The notes beneath the pieces are model-generated. The model was given only the letters and a program-made list of their open reading frames with translations. It was not told the DNA's origin and did not search any database. A program made the position numbers and the translations under genes. 46,503 nucleotides of DNA from an uncultured Lachnospiraceae bacterium (GTDB lineage Bacteria; Bacillota; Clostridia; Lachnospirales; Lachnospiraceae): NCBI GenBank assembly GCA_910578845.1, contig CAJTSL010000021.1:1-46503 (forward strand), read 5' to 3'. This document shows positions 1 through 7,644 of this stretch, piece after piece. Positions within the stretch are counted from its first letter, which is position 1. Each line of letters begins with the position of its first letter.

Positions 1-37
1 ATCATACAGGTTTGCTCCAGTTTTGTATAGGTACTCA

Positions 38-652
38 CTATCTACCGTATACTTTTGAACAGTCAAATCCCGGATTAAAAGCATAAAAGTTCTTTTCGTT
101 CAGTCGATCCTGCACAATCCTTAGGGCTTCACCGAAACGCTGAAAGTGAACAATTTCCCTTGCACGTAGGAATTTAATTGGCTCACAGATTTCCTGATCG
201 TGAATAAGCCTTAAGATATTATCGTATGTTGTTCTTGCTTTTTGTTCTGCCGCCATATCCTCCATCAAATCAGTAATGATATCCCCTTTTGATTGGAACT
301 CACAGGCATTAAATGGAACGCCTCCTGCGGCTTGTGGCCATATACCGACGGTATGGTCCACATAATAATTGGCGAAGCCAGATTTCTCGATTTCTTCCAT
401 TGATAAGTCTTTGGTAAGTTGGTGGACGATTGTTGCGACCATTTCAAGATGTGCGAGTTCTTCCGTGCCGATATCCGTCAATACACTCGCCACCTCGCGG
501 TAGGGTGCTGCATAGCGCTGTGACAAATAACGCATGGATGCGCCCATTTCACCATCGGGTCCGCCGTATTGGCTGATGATGACCTGCGCCAGCATCGCGT
601 TAGGGCTTGTAATGTTTACCGGAAATTGTAGTCTTTTTTCATAATTCCACAT
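38..652 (-). CDS. cotJC: Spore coat protein CotJC, manganese-catalase family
   Basis: 204-residue protein starting MWNYEKRLQ, the usual start of CotJC. The reading frame is open further upstream to 700, but that part lies inside cotJB. The ATG at 652 shares its A with the TAA of cotJB, so coupled translation is likely. Internal motifs fit the ferritin-like manganese catalase fold: EELAHLEMV and a later EIVHFQRFGEA, each carrying the Glu and His of a dimetal site, with further Glu in the intervening helices. CotJC is an inner spore-coat component made in the mother cell with CotJA and CotJB. Family members resemble Mn catalases; activity of this one is inference. It is the last gene of the cotJABC cluster, and the end of the gene lies 37 bases from the window edge. 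Confidence 0.93.
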   Translation of the reverse strand: MWNYEKRLQFPVNITSPNAMLAQVIISQYGGPDGEMGASMRYLSQRYAAPYREVASVLTDIGTEELAHLEMVATIVHQLTKDLSMEEIEKSGFANYYVDHTVGIWPQAAGGVPFNACEFQSKGDIITDLMEDMAAEQKARTTYDNILRLIHDQEICEPIKFLRAREIVHFQRFGEALRIVQDRLNEKNFYAFNPGFDCSKVYGR

Positions 653-927
653 TAATTGCAGCCTCCTTCCCATGGCATAGGTGATGTTGCCCAAACCCAT
701 TCTTTTGCAGAAGATGCATTTGCCGTATCGACGGTAAGCGGTTCATATTTGGAAGCATATTCACGCATCGCCTGATTTTTCATATGGGCATAATGTTTGA
801 GGTACTCGACAGCTTCTGAGTCGTCTGGATGTGTATCAAGATAGAGATTCATTTCGACAATGACAAAACTGATAAGATCAATCTGATGAAGCAGCCTAGC
901 CTGCTCATTACGGAAATTATTCATCAT
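652..927 (-). CDS. cotJB: Spore coat protein CotJB
   Basis: 91-residue protein of the CotJB family, recognisable from the N-terminal helix (RLLHQIDLISFVIVEMNLYLDTHPDD), the central KHY segment and the tail ending PMPWEGGC. It is a small soluble spore-coat component that assembles with CotJA and CotJC; no enzymatic role is known. The start overlaps the TGA of cotJA by 4 bases (ATGA). A second Met directly follows the first, so the true start could be 924. The end overlaps the cotJC start by one base. The tight overlaps argue for a single mother-cell transcript. Confidence 0.92.
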   Translation of the reverse strand: MMNNFRNEQARLLHQIDLISFVIVEMNLYLDTHPDDSEAVEYLKHYAHMKNQAMREYASKYEPLTVDTANASSAKEWVWATSPMPWEGGCN

Positions 928-1100
928 TTACAGCATCTCCTTCCTTCAAAAGGTTTGTTCAATTCCGGGAAGATAGTTCCGCATAAAAGCGCTTCGTCCA
1001 AATCCTCATAGATATTGGTCAGGCGCTGCCATGGCACATATGCCATGGCGACCGGAAATCTATCGAAATCTTCCTTAAAGTTATAATCTTTCATTTTCAT
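924..1100 (-). CDS. cotJA: Spore coat associated protein CotJA
   Basis: A 58-residue ORF read directly from the minus strand: it begins MKMKDYNFKEDFDRFPVAMA and continues with YVPWQRLTNIYEDLDEAL, then LCGTIFPELNKPF, and ends GRRCCK. The AMAYVPWQ, the GTIFPEL and the proline-phenylalanine tail are typical of CotJA. The AAAGGG ahead of the ATG at 1100 is a plausible ribosome-binding site. It is the first gene of cotJABC, overlapping cotJB by ATGA. CotJA is a small inner-coat protein needed for assembly of CotJC into the coat. A Met two codons downstream is an alternative start. Confidence 0.9.
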   Translation of the reverse strand: MKMKDYNFKEDFDRFPVAMAYVPWQRLTNIYEDLDEALLCGTIFPELNKPFEGRRCCK

Positions 1101-1173
1101 AAATTCCCTTTCTGTTATTTCCAGCCAGATTGGTGTGGAGAAGCATTCCTGCCTGAAAATTTATTTAAAAGAT

Positions 1174-1201
1174 TCATAATGATTTTGATAATATAATATG
1201 A
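1174..1201 (-). promoter_or_regulatory. Weak candidate mother-cell (SigE-type) promoter for cotJ
   Basis: On the minus strand TCATATT (1201-1195) matches the SigE -35 consensus KMATATT. A CAT-starting -10-like box (1181-1174) follows after 13 bases, but it matches the usual CATACAMT poorly beyond the first three bases. cotJ is SigE-controlled in Bacillus; applying that here is inference. Confidence 0.25.
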
Positions 1202-1215
1202 TATAATTGGTATCG

Positions 1216-1245
1216 TGTGTTTTGAAAAATTATTTTGAAAACACA
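1216..1245. repeat. 30-base AT-rich inverted repeat between cotJA and the ABC operon
   Basis: Arms TGTGTTTT (1216-1223) and AAAACACA (1238-1245) are perfect complements; after one mismatch, AAAA and TTTT extend the stem. Seven T residues follow at 1246-1252. It lies in a divergent promoter region, so it may be an operator for either neighbour or a weak hairpin. No upstream plus-strand gene is present for a terminator to serve. Confidence 0.6.
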
Positions 1246-1263
1246 TTTTTTTCACAATATGGT
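1235..1263 (+). promoter_or_regulatory. Candidate SigA promoter for the ABC transporter
   Basis: TTGAAA at 1235-1240, a 17-base spacer, and TATGGT at 1258-1263 (4 of 6 matches to TATAAT). The -35 lies inside the right half of the inverted repeat at 1216-1245, which would let a binder of that repeat block it. Confidence 0.3.
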
Positions 1264-1328
1264 AAAACAATGGACACAGAAGGTATTTATGATAGATAGT
1301 CAGAATATGGCAAAAGGGGGACATACCT

Positions 1329-2381
1329 TTGATAAAAGTGGAAAACCTGACAAAGAAATATGGAGAGCAAACTGCGGTAGACAATTTGTCTTTTTCCGTA
1401 GAAAAAGGACAGATTTATGGCTTCTTAGGCCCGAATGGCGCTGGTAAGACGACAACGATGAACATTATGACCGGTTATCTTGCCGCTACGAGGGGCACAG
1501 TAACGATAAATGGTTACGATATCATGGAACAACCGGAACAGGCAAAGAAATGTATCGGCTATCTGCCAGAGATCCCGCCATTATACCCTGATATGACAGT
1601 GCTTGAATATTTACGCTTCGTAGCAGAACTAAAAAAAATATCCAAGAAAGAACGATTGCCACATATCCAGGAAGTGATGCAGAGAATCGGGATCACGGAT
1701 GTTGAAGGGCGTTTGATCAAAAATCTTTCTAAGGGATACAAGCAAAGAGTCGGATTGGCTCAAGCGCTCATTGGCTATCCTGATGTCATTATCTTGGACG
1801 AGCCTATGGTTGGCTTAGATCCCAAACAGATTATCGAGATTCGTACACTGATCAAGCAATTATCGAAGAAGCATACCATTCTTTTAAGTTCTCATATTTT
1901 GTCTGAAGTCAATACGATATGCGACCATATCCTGATCCTGTCTCATGGCAGGCTGGCAGCAAGCGGCTCTCCTAAAGAGCTACAGAAATTAATGCGAAAA
2001 TCAACGGAAATTGAAGTGACCGCTCTGGGGAATGAGGAAACAGCACAAGAGGTCTTTGGCGCAATGGTGCAGATTGCCTCCTTTGATTTCTTAGATTCTA
2101 CGGAAGAGGGCAGTATTACGGCGAAAATCGTGACTAAGGATAATGCGGATATCAGAAAAGAGCTTTCCGTTGCGCTGACAAATGCAGGCATGCCCGTACT
2201 GTCCATGAAAAAGCTTGAAAAGTCGTTGGAAGATATTTTTTTGCAGCTTACCGAATCTGAGGAAGGGGTTGGGAGAGAAGCTGCTGAGGAAGAATCGGCT
2301 ATAGACGATGACGGTAAGAAACCGGATAGGATAGAGGGACAGAAGGAAGTCGAGGAGGAGAAAGATGAACGCGATATATAA
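1329..2381 (+). CDS. ABC transporter ATP-binding protein (GldA-like)
   Basis: 350-residue ATPase subunit of an ABC-2 type exporter. Walker A is GPNGAGKTT near residue 35, the signature is LSKGYKQR, Walker B is VIILDEP followed by the D-loop, and the switch His is in LSSHIL. The TTG start is chosen because AAGGGGG ends 8 bases upstream and the protein then begins MIKVENLTKKYG, as is normal for the family. The C-terminal third has the regulatory extension seen in gliding-type/Nos-type ABC ATPases, ending in a highly charged Glu/Asp/Lys tail. The 3' end overlaps the permease gene by 17 bases, so the two are translationally coupled. Substrate is unknown. Confidence 0.9.
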   Translation: MIKVENLTKKYGEQTAVDNLSFSVEKGQIYGFLGPNGAGKTTTMNIMTGYLAATRGTVTINGYDIMEQPEQAKKCIGYLPEIPPLYPDMTVLEYLRFVAELKKISKKERLPHIQEVMQRIGITDVEGRLIKNLSKGYKQRVGLAQALIGYPDVIILDEPMVGLDPKQIIEIRTLIKQLSKKHTILLSSHILSEVNTICDHILILSHGRLAASGSPKELQKLMRKSTEIEVTALGNEETAQEVFGAMVQIASFDFLDSTEEGSITAKIVTKDNADIRKELSVALTNAGMPVLSMKKLEKSLEDIFLQLTESEEGVGREAAEEESAIDDDGKKPDRIEGQKEVEEEKDERDI

Positions 2382-4485
2382 AAGAGAGGTAAAATCATAT
2401 TTTCATTCTTTTATCGGATGGCTGTTCCTTGCGGCAATGCTTCTGATGATGGGCATTTACTTTACTTTTTATAATATATTAAATGGCTATCCCAATATTT
2501 CTTATGTTTTGCAAGGCGTTGTATTTCTGTTTCTGTTCGCGTTCCCGATCTTAACAATGAGAAGTTTTGCCGAAGAGCGGAAATTGAAAACGGACCAGTT
2601 AATCTTAACTGCGCCTATATCTATCGGGAAGATTGTGCTTGGAAAATATCTCGCATTATTGACTGTTTTTGTTATCCCGATAGTAGTTGCTAGCATTGCA
2701 ATTGTAGTTCTATCTTTTTTTGGCGATTTTCAGGTGGGGGTATCCTTTACAGCGCTATTTGGCTTTTTCTTATATGGTGCGCTTGGACTGGCAATCGGTA
2801 TTTTTGTGTCATCTCTTACGGAAAGCATTGTTATTTCGGCTGTCCTTACTTTTATCGTATTATTCCTTGGATATGTCATGCCAGGGATTTGCAGCATGGC
2901 ATCCCCAACTGGGAACATGCTCACCAAAATCTTAAGTGCATTTGATACGATTAGTAGGTTTGACAGAATGCTGATTGGCAGCTTTTATGTACCTTCAGCC
3001 GTTTATTTTCTTTCCCTGTCATTGCTTTTCTTGTTCTTCACGGTACAATCCATTGAAAAACGCAGATACAGCATATCGGGCAACGGCTGGAAGCCTTATG
3101 CTTTTCAATATGGAATGACAGTCACCACCATAGCCTTGACTGTAATAGTCAATATTTTGGTGGGCCACTTACCGGAGCGGATGATTTCTTTTGATGTTAC
3201 TTCCAATAGATTATATACTTTGACCGAAGATACTAAGGACTTTGTCGCAGGCCTCATAGAAGATATTACGATATATGCACTTGTGAATGAGGAATACAAA
3301 GATAATAATCTCGATACAACATTGCGTAAAATAGAAGATCTGTCAGACAATGTGAAGGTCATTTATGTTGACCCGGCTACAAATCCCCGCTTTTATGCCA
3401 ATTACACGGAAACGGAGCCAAGCTCTAACAGCTTAATTGTCACGGGGCCTGCCAGAAGCAGGGTAATCGACTATAACGATATTTACGCATATGAGTATTA
3501 TTCTTATTATGAATACCAGATTACCGGTTATGACGGGGAAGGGCAGATCATCGCGGCAATGACATACGTTGCGACTGACGATATGCCTAAGATCTATGTC
3601 ATAGACGGTCATGAAGAGTTAGCCTTAGAAGGCGAATTTTCACAGACGATCCAGAAAAAGAATATTGCTTATGAAACGCTTTCTCTTCTGCAAACAGATG
3701 CCATTCCTGAGGATGCCCAGGCGATTATCATTAATGCGCCGGTCCGGGATTATTCGGAAGATGATGTCGATAAGATCCTTGCCTATTTAGAAAAAGGCGG
3801 GAATATGATCCTCATTACGGCATGGACAGACGAAGCGCTCCCAAATTTTGAACGGCTGTTAGATTATTATGGTGTGTCGCTTACTGACGGGATTATCTTG
3901 GAAAGTGACAAAGATAAATATTATGCCGAGATCCCATATTTCCTGTTCCCACAGATCGCTTATGATGAGATAACAGAGAGTGTCTATGAGACGTCCGTTT
4001 TTATGCCATATGCGCAAGGGCTTTTATATGATGAAGCGGCATCCAATGATGTTTTATATACATTGTTGCTTTCCTCTAGTGCAAATTCATACAGTAAAGC
4101 TTATCAAGATGCTGATTTTGAAATCATGACCGACTTTAAGAAAGCGCAAGGCGATAAGGAAGGGCCTTTTGCCATGGCTCTAAAGGCATCAAAGTCTACG
4201 GAGAGCGGGATGGCGTCTAATGCTGTTTTCGTTGCTTCGGAATTATTTTTCACTCAGGATGCTGACAGTATCGTCCCTGGGAATAACGTCAAATTTTTCG
4301 GCGGCATGATCGATGCATTCGTAGAGCACAAAAGCTCTATCCTGATCCCGGTCAAATATTATTCCACAGCATTGTCTTTTACGACAAATGCCGTGACGAT
4401 CGTTGGCACGTTGTCCATTCTGGCCATACCGGTAAGTTGCCTCATCGTCGGTTTCGTGATTTGGTGGCGCCGCAGAAAAAAATAG
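2365..4485 (+). CDS. ABC-2 permease fused to a GldG-like (ABC_transp_aux) domain
   Basis: 706 residues. The first roughly 240 residues form a six-helix ABC-2 permease, including the family motif RSFAEERKLKTDQLILTAP near residue 67. Another membrane segment around residue 255 leads into a long extracytoplasmic region (about 280-670) with the alternating alpha/beta look of the GldG/ABC_transp_aux domain, with YVIDGHEEL and a later ILITAWTDEALPN segment. A final helix and a WWRRRKK anchor close the protein. In Flavobacterium GldF and GldG are separate gliding-motility components; in Clostridia the role of such fusions is not established. The SD GAGGAGG stands before the ATG. A DUF4340 gene often follows such genes but is absent here. 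Confidence 0.88.
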   Translation: MNAIYKREVKSYFHSFIGWLFLAAMLLMMGIYFTFYNILNGYPNISYVLQGVVFLFLFAFPILTMRSFAEERKLKTDQLILTAPISIGKIVLGKYLALLTVFVIPIVVASIAIVVLSFFGDFQVGVSFTALFGFFLYGALGLAIGIFVSSLTESIVISAVLTFIVLFLGYVMPGICSMASPTGNMLTKILSAFDTISRFDRMLIGSFYVPSAVYFLSLSLLFLFFTVQSIEKRRYSISGNGWKPYAFQYGMTVTTIALTVIVNILVGHLPERMISFDVTSNRLYTLTEDTKDFVAGLIEDITIYALVNEEYKDNNLDTTLRKIEDLSDNVKVIYVDPATNPRFYANYTETEPSSNSLIVTGPARSRVIDYNDIYAYEYYSYYEYQITGYDGEGQIIAAMTYVATDDMPKIYVIDGHEELALEGEFSQTIQKKNIAYETLSLLQTDAIPEDAQAIIINAPVRDYSEDDVDKILAYLEKGGNMILITAWTDEALPNFERLLDYYGVSLTDGIILESDKDKYYAEIPYFLFPQIAYDEITESVYETSVFMPYAQGLLYDEAASNDVLYTLLLSSSANSYSKAYQDADFEIMTDFKKAQGDKEGPFAMALKASKSTESGMASNAVFVASELFFTQDADSIVPGNNVKFFGGMIDAFVEHKSSILIPVKYYSTALSFTTNAVTIVGTLSILAIPVSCLIVGFVIWWRRRKK

Positions 4486-4486
4486 C

Positions 4487-4520
4487 GGGAAATAGCTTCG
4501 GCTATAGGAGTTGACTTCCC
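4487..4520 (+). other. UUCG-capped hairpin downstream of the ABC permease
   Basis: ATAGC-TTCG-GCTAT (4492-4505) is a perfect 5 bp stem with a cUUCGg tetraloop; GGGAA (4487-4491) and TTCCC (4516-4520) could add an outer stem. There is no T-tract, so it may only weakly terminate or may protect the transcript end. Confidence 0.45.
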
Positions 4521-4539
4521 TGAAAGTTTGTGTAAAAAT
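4511..4539 (+). promoter_or_regulatory. Candidate promoter for the hydrogenase gene
   Basis: TTGACT (4511-4516), 17-base spacer, AAAAAT (4534-4539) preceded by TGT, which gives an extended -10. It sits about 70 bases ahead of the hydrogenase start, so the gene probably has its own transcript. Confidence 0.45.
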
Positions 4540-4608
4540 AGTGTGAGAAAGATATAAGATATTCGGAAACAATGTATCAACATACTGATAGGGAAAGGTT
4601 ATTAGAAT

Positions 4609-6084
4609 ATGAGAGGGATAGACACACAAGTTCGGAAAAACAGGCGCCGGATATTCAAAGAAGTAGCAAATCTGGCTTATCATTCGGATAATTTAAAAGA
4701 TGATATAGAAGCGCTGCCATATAAAATCGTAGACTACGATGAATCAGAATATGAAAGCATCTACCGGGAGCGTGCCATTGTACGTGAACGGATCAGGCTT
4801 GCAATGGGACTGTCTCTTCGTCCGGAGAATCAGCCGGTGCATCTGACACAAGGCTTAGAAGAGAGCAATATCTCAGAGAAATATTATGAGCCTCCCTTGA
4901 TGCAGGTCATTCCTTCCGCATGTAATGCCTGTCCTGAGAACCGTTACGAAGTGACTGACAAATGTATGGGATGCGTGGCGCATCCGTGCCGGGAAGTATG
5001 CCCTAAAGGCGCGATTACCATGAAGAGCGGAAAATCCGTGATCGACCAGGAGAAGTGTATCAGGTGCGGTAAGTGTAAAGCGATATGCCCTTACGATGCC
5101 ATTTCCCATCAGGTCAGGCCCTGTGCCGGCGCTTGTGGCGTTAATGCGATCAAGAACGATGAAAAAGGCAGGGCAGTCATTGATAATGAGATCTGTGTTT
5201 CCTGTGGGCAGTGTATGGTAAACTGTCCCTTTGGCGCGATCGCAGATAAATCACAGATTTTCCAATTAATCCGCGCCCTACAGTCCGGGCAAATGATCAT
5301 TGCCCAGGTTGCGCCTGCTTTTGCGGGACAATTTGGGGCAGATGTCAGCCCAGACATGTTAAAGACAGCATTGAAAGAGCTTGGCTTTTATGATGTATAT
5401 GAAACGGCAATCGGCGCAGATATGGGCGCGCTGGCGGAAGCAGAACATTACGCGAAAGAAGTGGCGACAGGCAATCTGCCTTTTAGCCTGACTTCTTGTT
5501 GCCCTTCGTGGTCCGTGTTAGCGAAAAAGTTTTTCCCGGAGACCATCGACAAGATATCAAATGCCTTAACGCCTATGGTAGCAACGGCAAGAATCATCAA
5601 AGAAGAACATCCAGACGCTAAAGTAGTCTTCATTGGGCCTTGTGCCTCCAAGAAATTGGAAGCTTCGAGGCGGACAATCCGCTCCGATGTGGATTTTGTC
5701 ATTACCTTTGAAGAGCTTGCCGGTATGTTTGAAGCAAAGGGCATATTATTGAAAGAGATCAAGGCGCTAGACCAATTGAACGGAGCAACTGGCGCAGGAC
5801 GCGGTTACGGCGTTGCAGGCGGTGTCGCGAGCGCGATCGAGGAATGTGTCAGGGAATATTACCCTGATATAGAAGTCAATATCGAACATGCAGAGAGCCT
5901 TTCTGAATGTAAGAAAATGCTCATGCTCGCCAAAGCAGGAAAGAAAAACGGCTGCCTGATTGAAGGAATGGCATGTCCAGGCGGTTGTATTGCCGGTGCA
6001 GGGACCAATATCGCGATCCCGCAGGCGGCTAAAGCCGTTGGCAATTTCAAAGCCGCTGCTAAAGAACAGATCCCCCGGAAATAA
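4609..6084 (+). CDS. [FeFe] hydrogenase, group B type, monomeric
   Basis: 491 residues. The H-cluster domain shows L1 TSCCPSW (C297, C298), L2 IGPCASKKLEA (C345) and L3 EGMACPGGC (C456, C460). By comparison with Clostridium CpI, C298, C345, C456 and C460 bind the H-cluster and C297 would relay protons. L2 has GPC where group A enzymes have MPC, which points to the group B class. The N-terminal part has several ferredoxin-type cysteine clusters: C105-C131, C150-C160 and C196-C206, plus C172/C176. It is a soluble cytoplasmic enzyme expected to handle H2 with ferredoxin, though catalytic bias of group B is poorly known. No HydE, HydF or HydG maturase gene is in the window, so maturation factors must lie elsewhere. 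Confidence 0.92.
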   Translation: MRGIDTQVRKNRRRIFKEVANLAYHSDNLKDDIEALPYKIVDYDESEYESIYRERAIVRERIRLAMGLSLRPENQPVHLTQGLEESNISEKYYEPPLMQVIPSACNACPENRYEVTDKCMGCVAHPCREVCPKGAITMKSGKSVIDQEKCIRCGKCKAICPYDAISHQVRPCAGACGVNAIKNDEKGRAVIDNEICVSCGQCMVNCPFGAIADKSQIFQLIRALQSGQMIIAQVAPAFAGQFGADVSPDMLKTALKELGFYDVYETAIGADMGALAEAEHYAKEVATGNLPFSLTSCCPSWSVLAKKFFPETIDKISNALTPMVATARIIKEEHPDAKVVFIGPCASKKLEASRRTIRSDVDFVITFEELAGMFEAKGILLKEIKALDQLNGATGAGRGYGVAGGVASAIEECVREYYPDIEVNIEHAESLSECKKMLMLAKAGKKNGCLIEGMACPGGCIAGAGTNIAIPQAAKAVGNFKAAAKEQIPRK

Positions 6085-6189
6085 GGATCCAAAAAAGGTC
6101 GCTTTCGCTACATTGCACAATTGGGCTTTGAAAAATAGGAGTTTCGCAAACACCTAAATTATATACAGTAACAGTGAGGAGATAAAACA

Positions 6190-7644
6190 ATGCAGAAAAT
6201 AAGGACCCGATACGCTCCTAGTCCGACAGGGCGTATGCATGTGGGAAATTTACGGACGGCGCTTTATGCATATCTGATCGCCAAACATGAGGATGGTGAT
6301 TTTATTCTAAGAATTGAGGACACAGACCAGGAACGTTATGTAGAAGGCGCTGTGGAAATCATCAACCGTACTTTAGACAAGACCGGTCTTATTCCCGATG
6401 AAGGGCCGGATCAGGATAAAGGATATGGTCCTTATGTACAAAGCGAAAGACAGGCTGCGGGAATTTACCTGCAATATGCCAGACAATTGATCGAGAAGGG
6501 TGAGGCCTATTATTGTTTCTGTGATAAAGAAAGGCTCTCTACGCTTACAAGGGAGATAGCGGGAAAAGAAATCAATATTTATGATAAGCACTGCCTCCAT
6601 CTGTCCAAAGAAGAGATCGAAGAGAATTTAAAGGCGGGGAAGCCTTATGTCATCAGACAGAATAATCCGACTGAAGGCTGTACGGTATTCCATGACGACA
6701 TATATGGCGATATATCGGTGGATAATGCAGAATTAGACGATATGATACTGATAAAATCGGATGGTTTCCCCACATACAATTTTGCGAATGTGGTAGATGA
6801 CCATTTAATGGGCATTACCCATGTGGTACGAGGCAACGAATATCTGTCTTCTTCTCCGAAATACAATCGGCTCTATGAAGCTTTTGGATGGGAAATTCCC
6901 AAGTATGTCCATTGTCCTCTCATTACAGATGAGGAGCACCAGAAGTTATCGAAGCGCTGTGGGCATTCATCATACGAGGATTTGATTGAGCAAGGCTTCT
7001 TGTCAGAAGCGGTTGTTAATTTTGTAGCGCTGCTTGGCTGGTGCCCGGAAGGGACAAAGGAAATTTTCACATTAAGCGAGCTTGCTGCCCAATTTGATTA
7101 TCATCATATTTCAAAGTCTCCGGCGGTATTTGATTATACCAAGTTAAAATGGATGAACGGTGAATATATGAAAGCAATGGATTCCGACAAATTCTATCAG
7201 ATGGCAGAGCCTTATTTGAAAGAAGCAATCCACAAAGACTTAGATCTTAAGAAGATTGCGGAAATGGTAAAGACAAGAATTGAAATTTTCCCGGACATCA
7301 AAGAGCTTGTTGATTTCTTTGACGTGCTTCCAGAATATGATGTGCAGATGTATACCCATAAGAAAATGAAGACAAGCTGTGAATCTTCTTTAGAAGTGCT
7401 GACAGAGCTATTGCCGGTCCTAGAAGCGCAGGAAGACTATAGTAACGATGCGCTATACCAGGCATTGACAGAATATGTCGCGAAGAAGGGCTGTAAGAAT
7501 GGGTATGTCATGTGGCCGATCCGTACGGCGGTTTCCGGCAAACAAATGACGCCCGCGGGCGCGACAGAGATTATGGAGATCTTAGGCAAAGAAGAATCCC
7601 TTAATCGGATCAGGAAGGGGATTGAAAAGTTACAGAATGCCTGA
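6190..7644 (+). CDS. gltX: Glutamate--tRNA ligase
   Basis: 484-residue class I aminoacyl-tRNA synthetase charging tRNA-Glu. It starts MQKIRTRYAPSPTGRMHVGN, where SPTGRMHVGN is the HIGH-type ATP-binding motif, and carries KLSKR (near residue 254) as its KMSKS loop. IEDTDQERYVEGA and the helical anticodon-binding C-terminal domain are as expected. Length is normal for bacterial GluRS. GAGGAG stands 9 bases upstream of the ATG. The 105-base gap before it shows no convincing promoter or T-box. The next gene overlaps its stop codon, so the two are likely co-transcribed. Confidence 0.96.
   Translation: MQKIRTRYAPSPTGRMHVGNLRTALYAYLIAKHEDGDFILRIEDTDQERYVEGAVEIINRTLDKTGLIPDEGPDQDKGYGPYVQSERQAAGIYLQYARQLIEKGEAYYCFCDKERLSTLTREIAGKEINIYDKHCLHLSKEEIEENLKAGKPYVIRQNNPTEGCTVFHDDIYGDISVDNAELDDMILIKSDGFPTYNFANVVDDHLMGITHVVRGNEYLSSSPKYNRLYEAFGWEIPKYVHCPLITDEEHQKLSKRCGHSSYEDLIEQGFLSEAVVNFVALLGWCPEGTKEIFTLSELAAQFDYHHISKSPAVFDYTKLKWMNGEYMKAMDSDKFYQMAEPYLKEAIHKDLDLKKIAEMVKTRIEIFPDIKELVDFFDVLPEYDVQMYTHKKMKTSCESSLEVLTELLPVLEAQEDYSNDALYQALTEYVAKKGCKNGYVMWPIRTAVSGKQMTPAGATEIMEILGKEESLNRIRKGIEKLQNA

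Noticed and set aside
652..700. Upstream in-frame extension of cotJC
   Set aside because: It lies inside cotJB; the family start MWNYEKRLQ and the one-base stop/start overlap support 652.
5767..6153. 128-codon antisense ORF opposite the hydrogenase
   Set aside because: No SD, no recognisable family, and the plus strand carries invariant H-cluster motifs there.
6085..6189. T-box or other riboswitch ahead of gltX
   Set aside because: The 105 bases are too short and show no specifier hairpin, T-box sequence or terminator.
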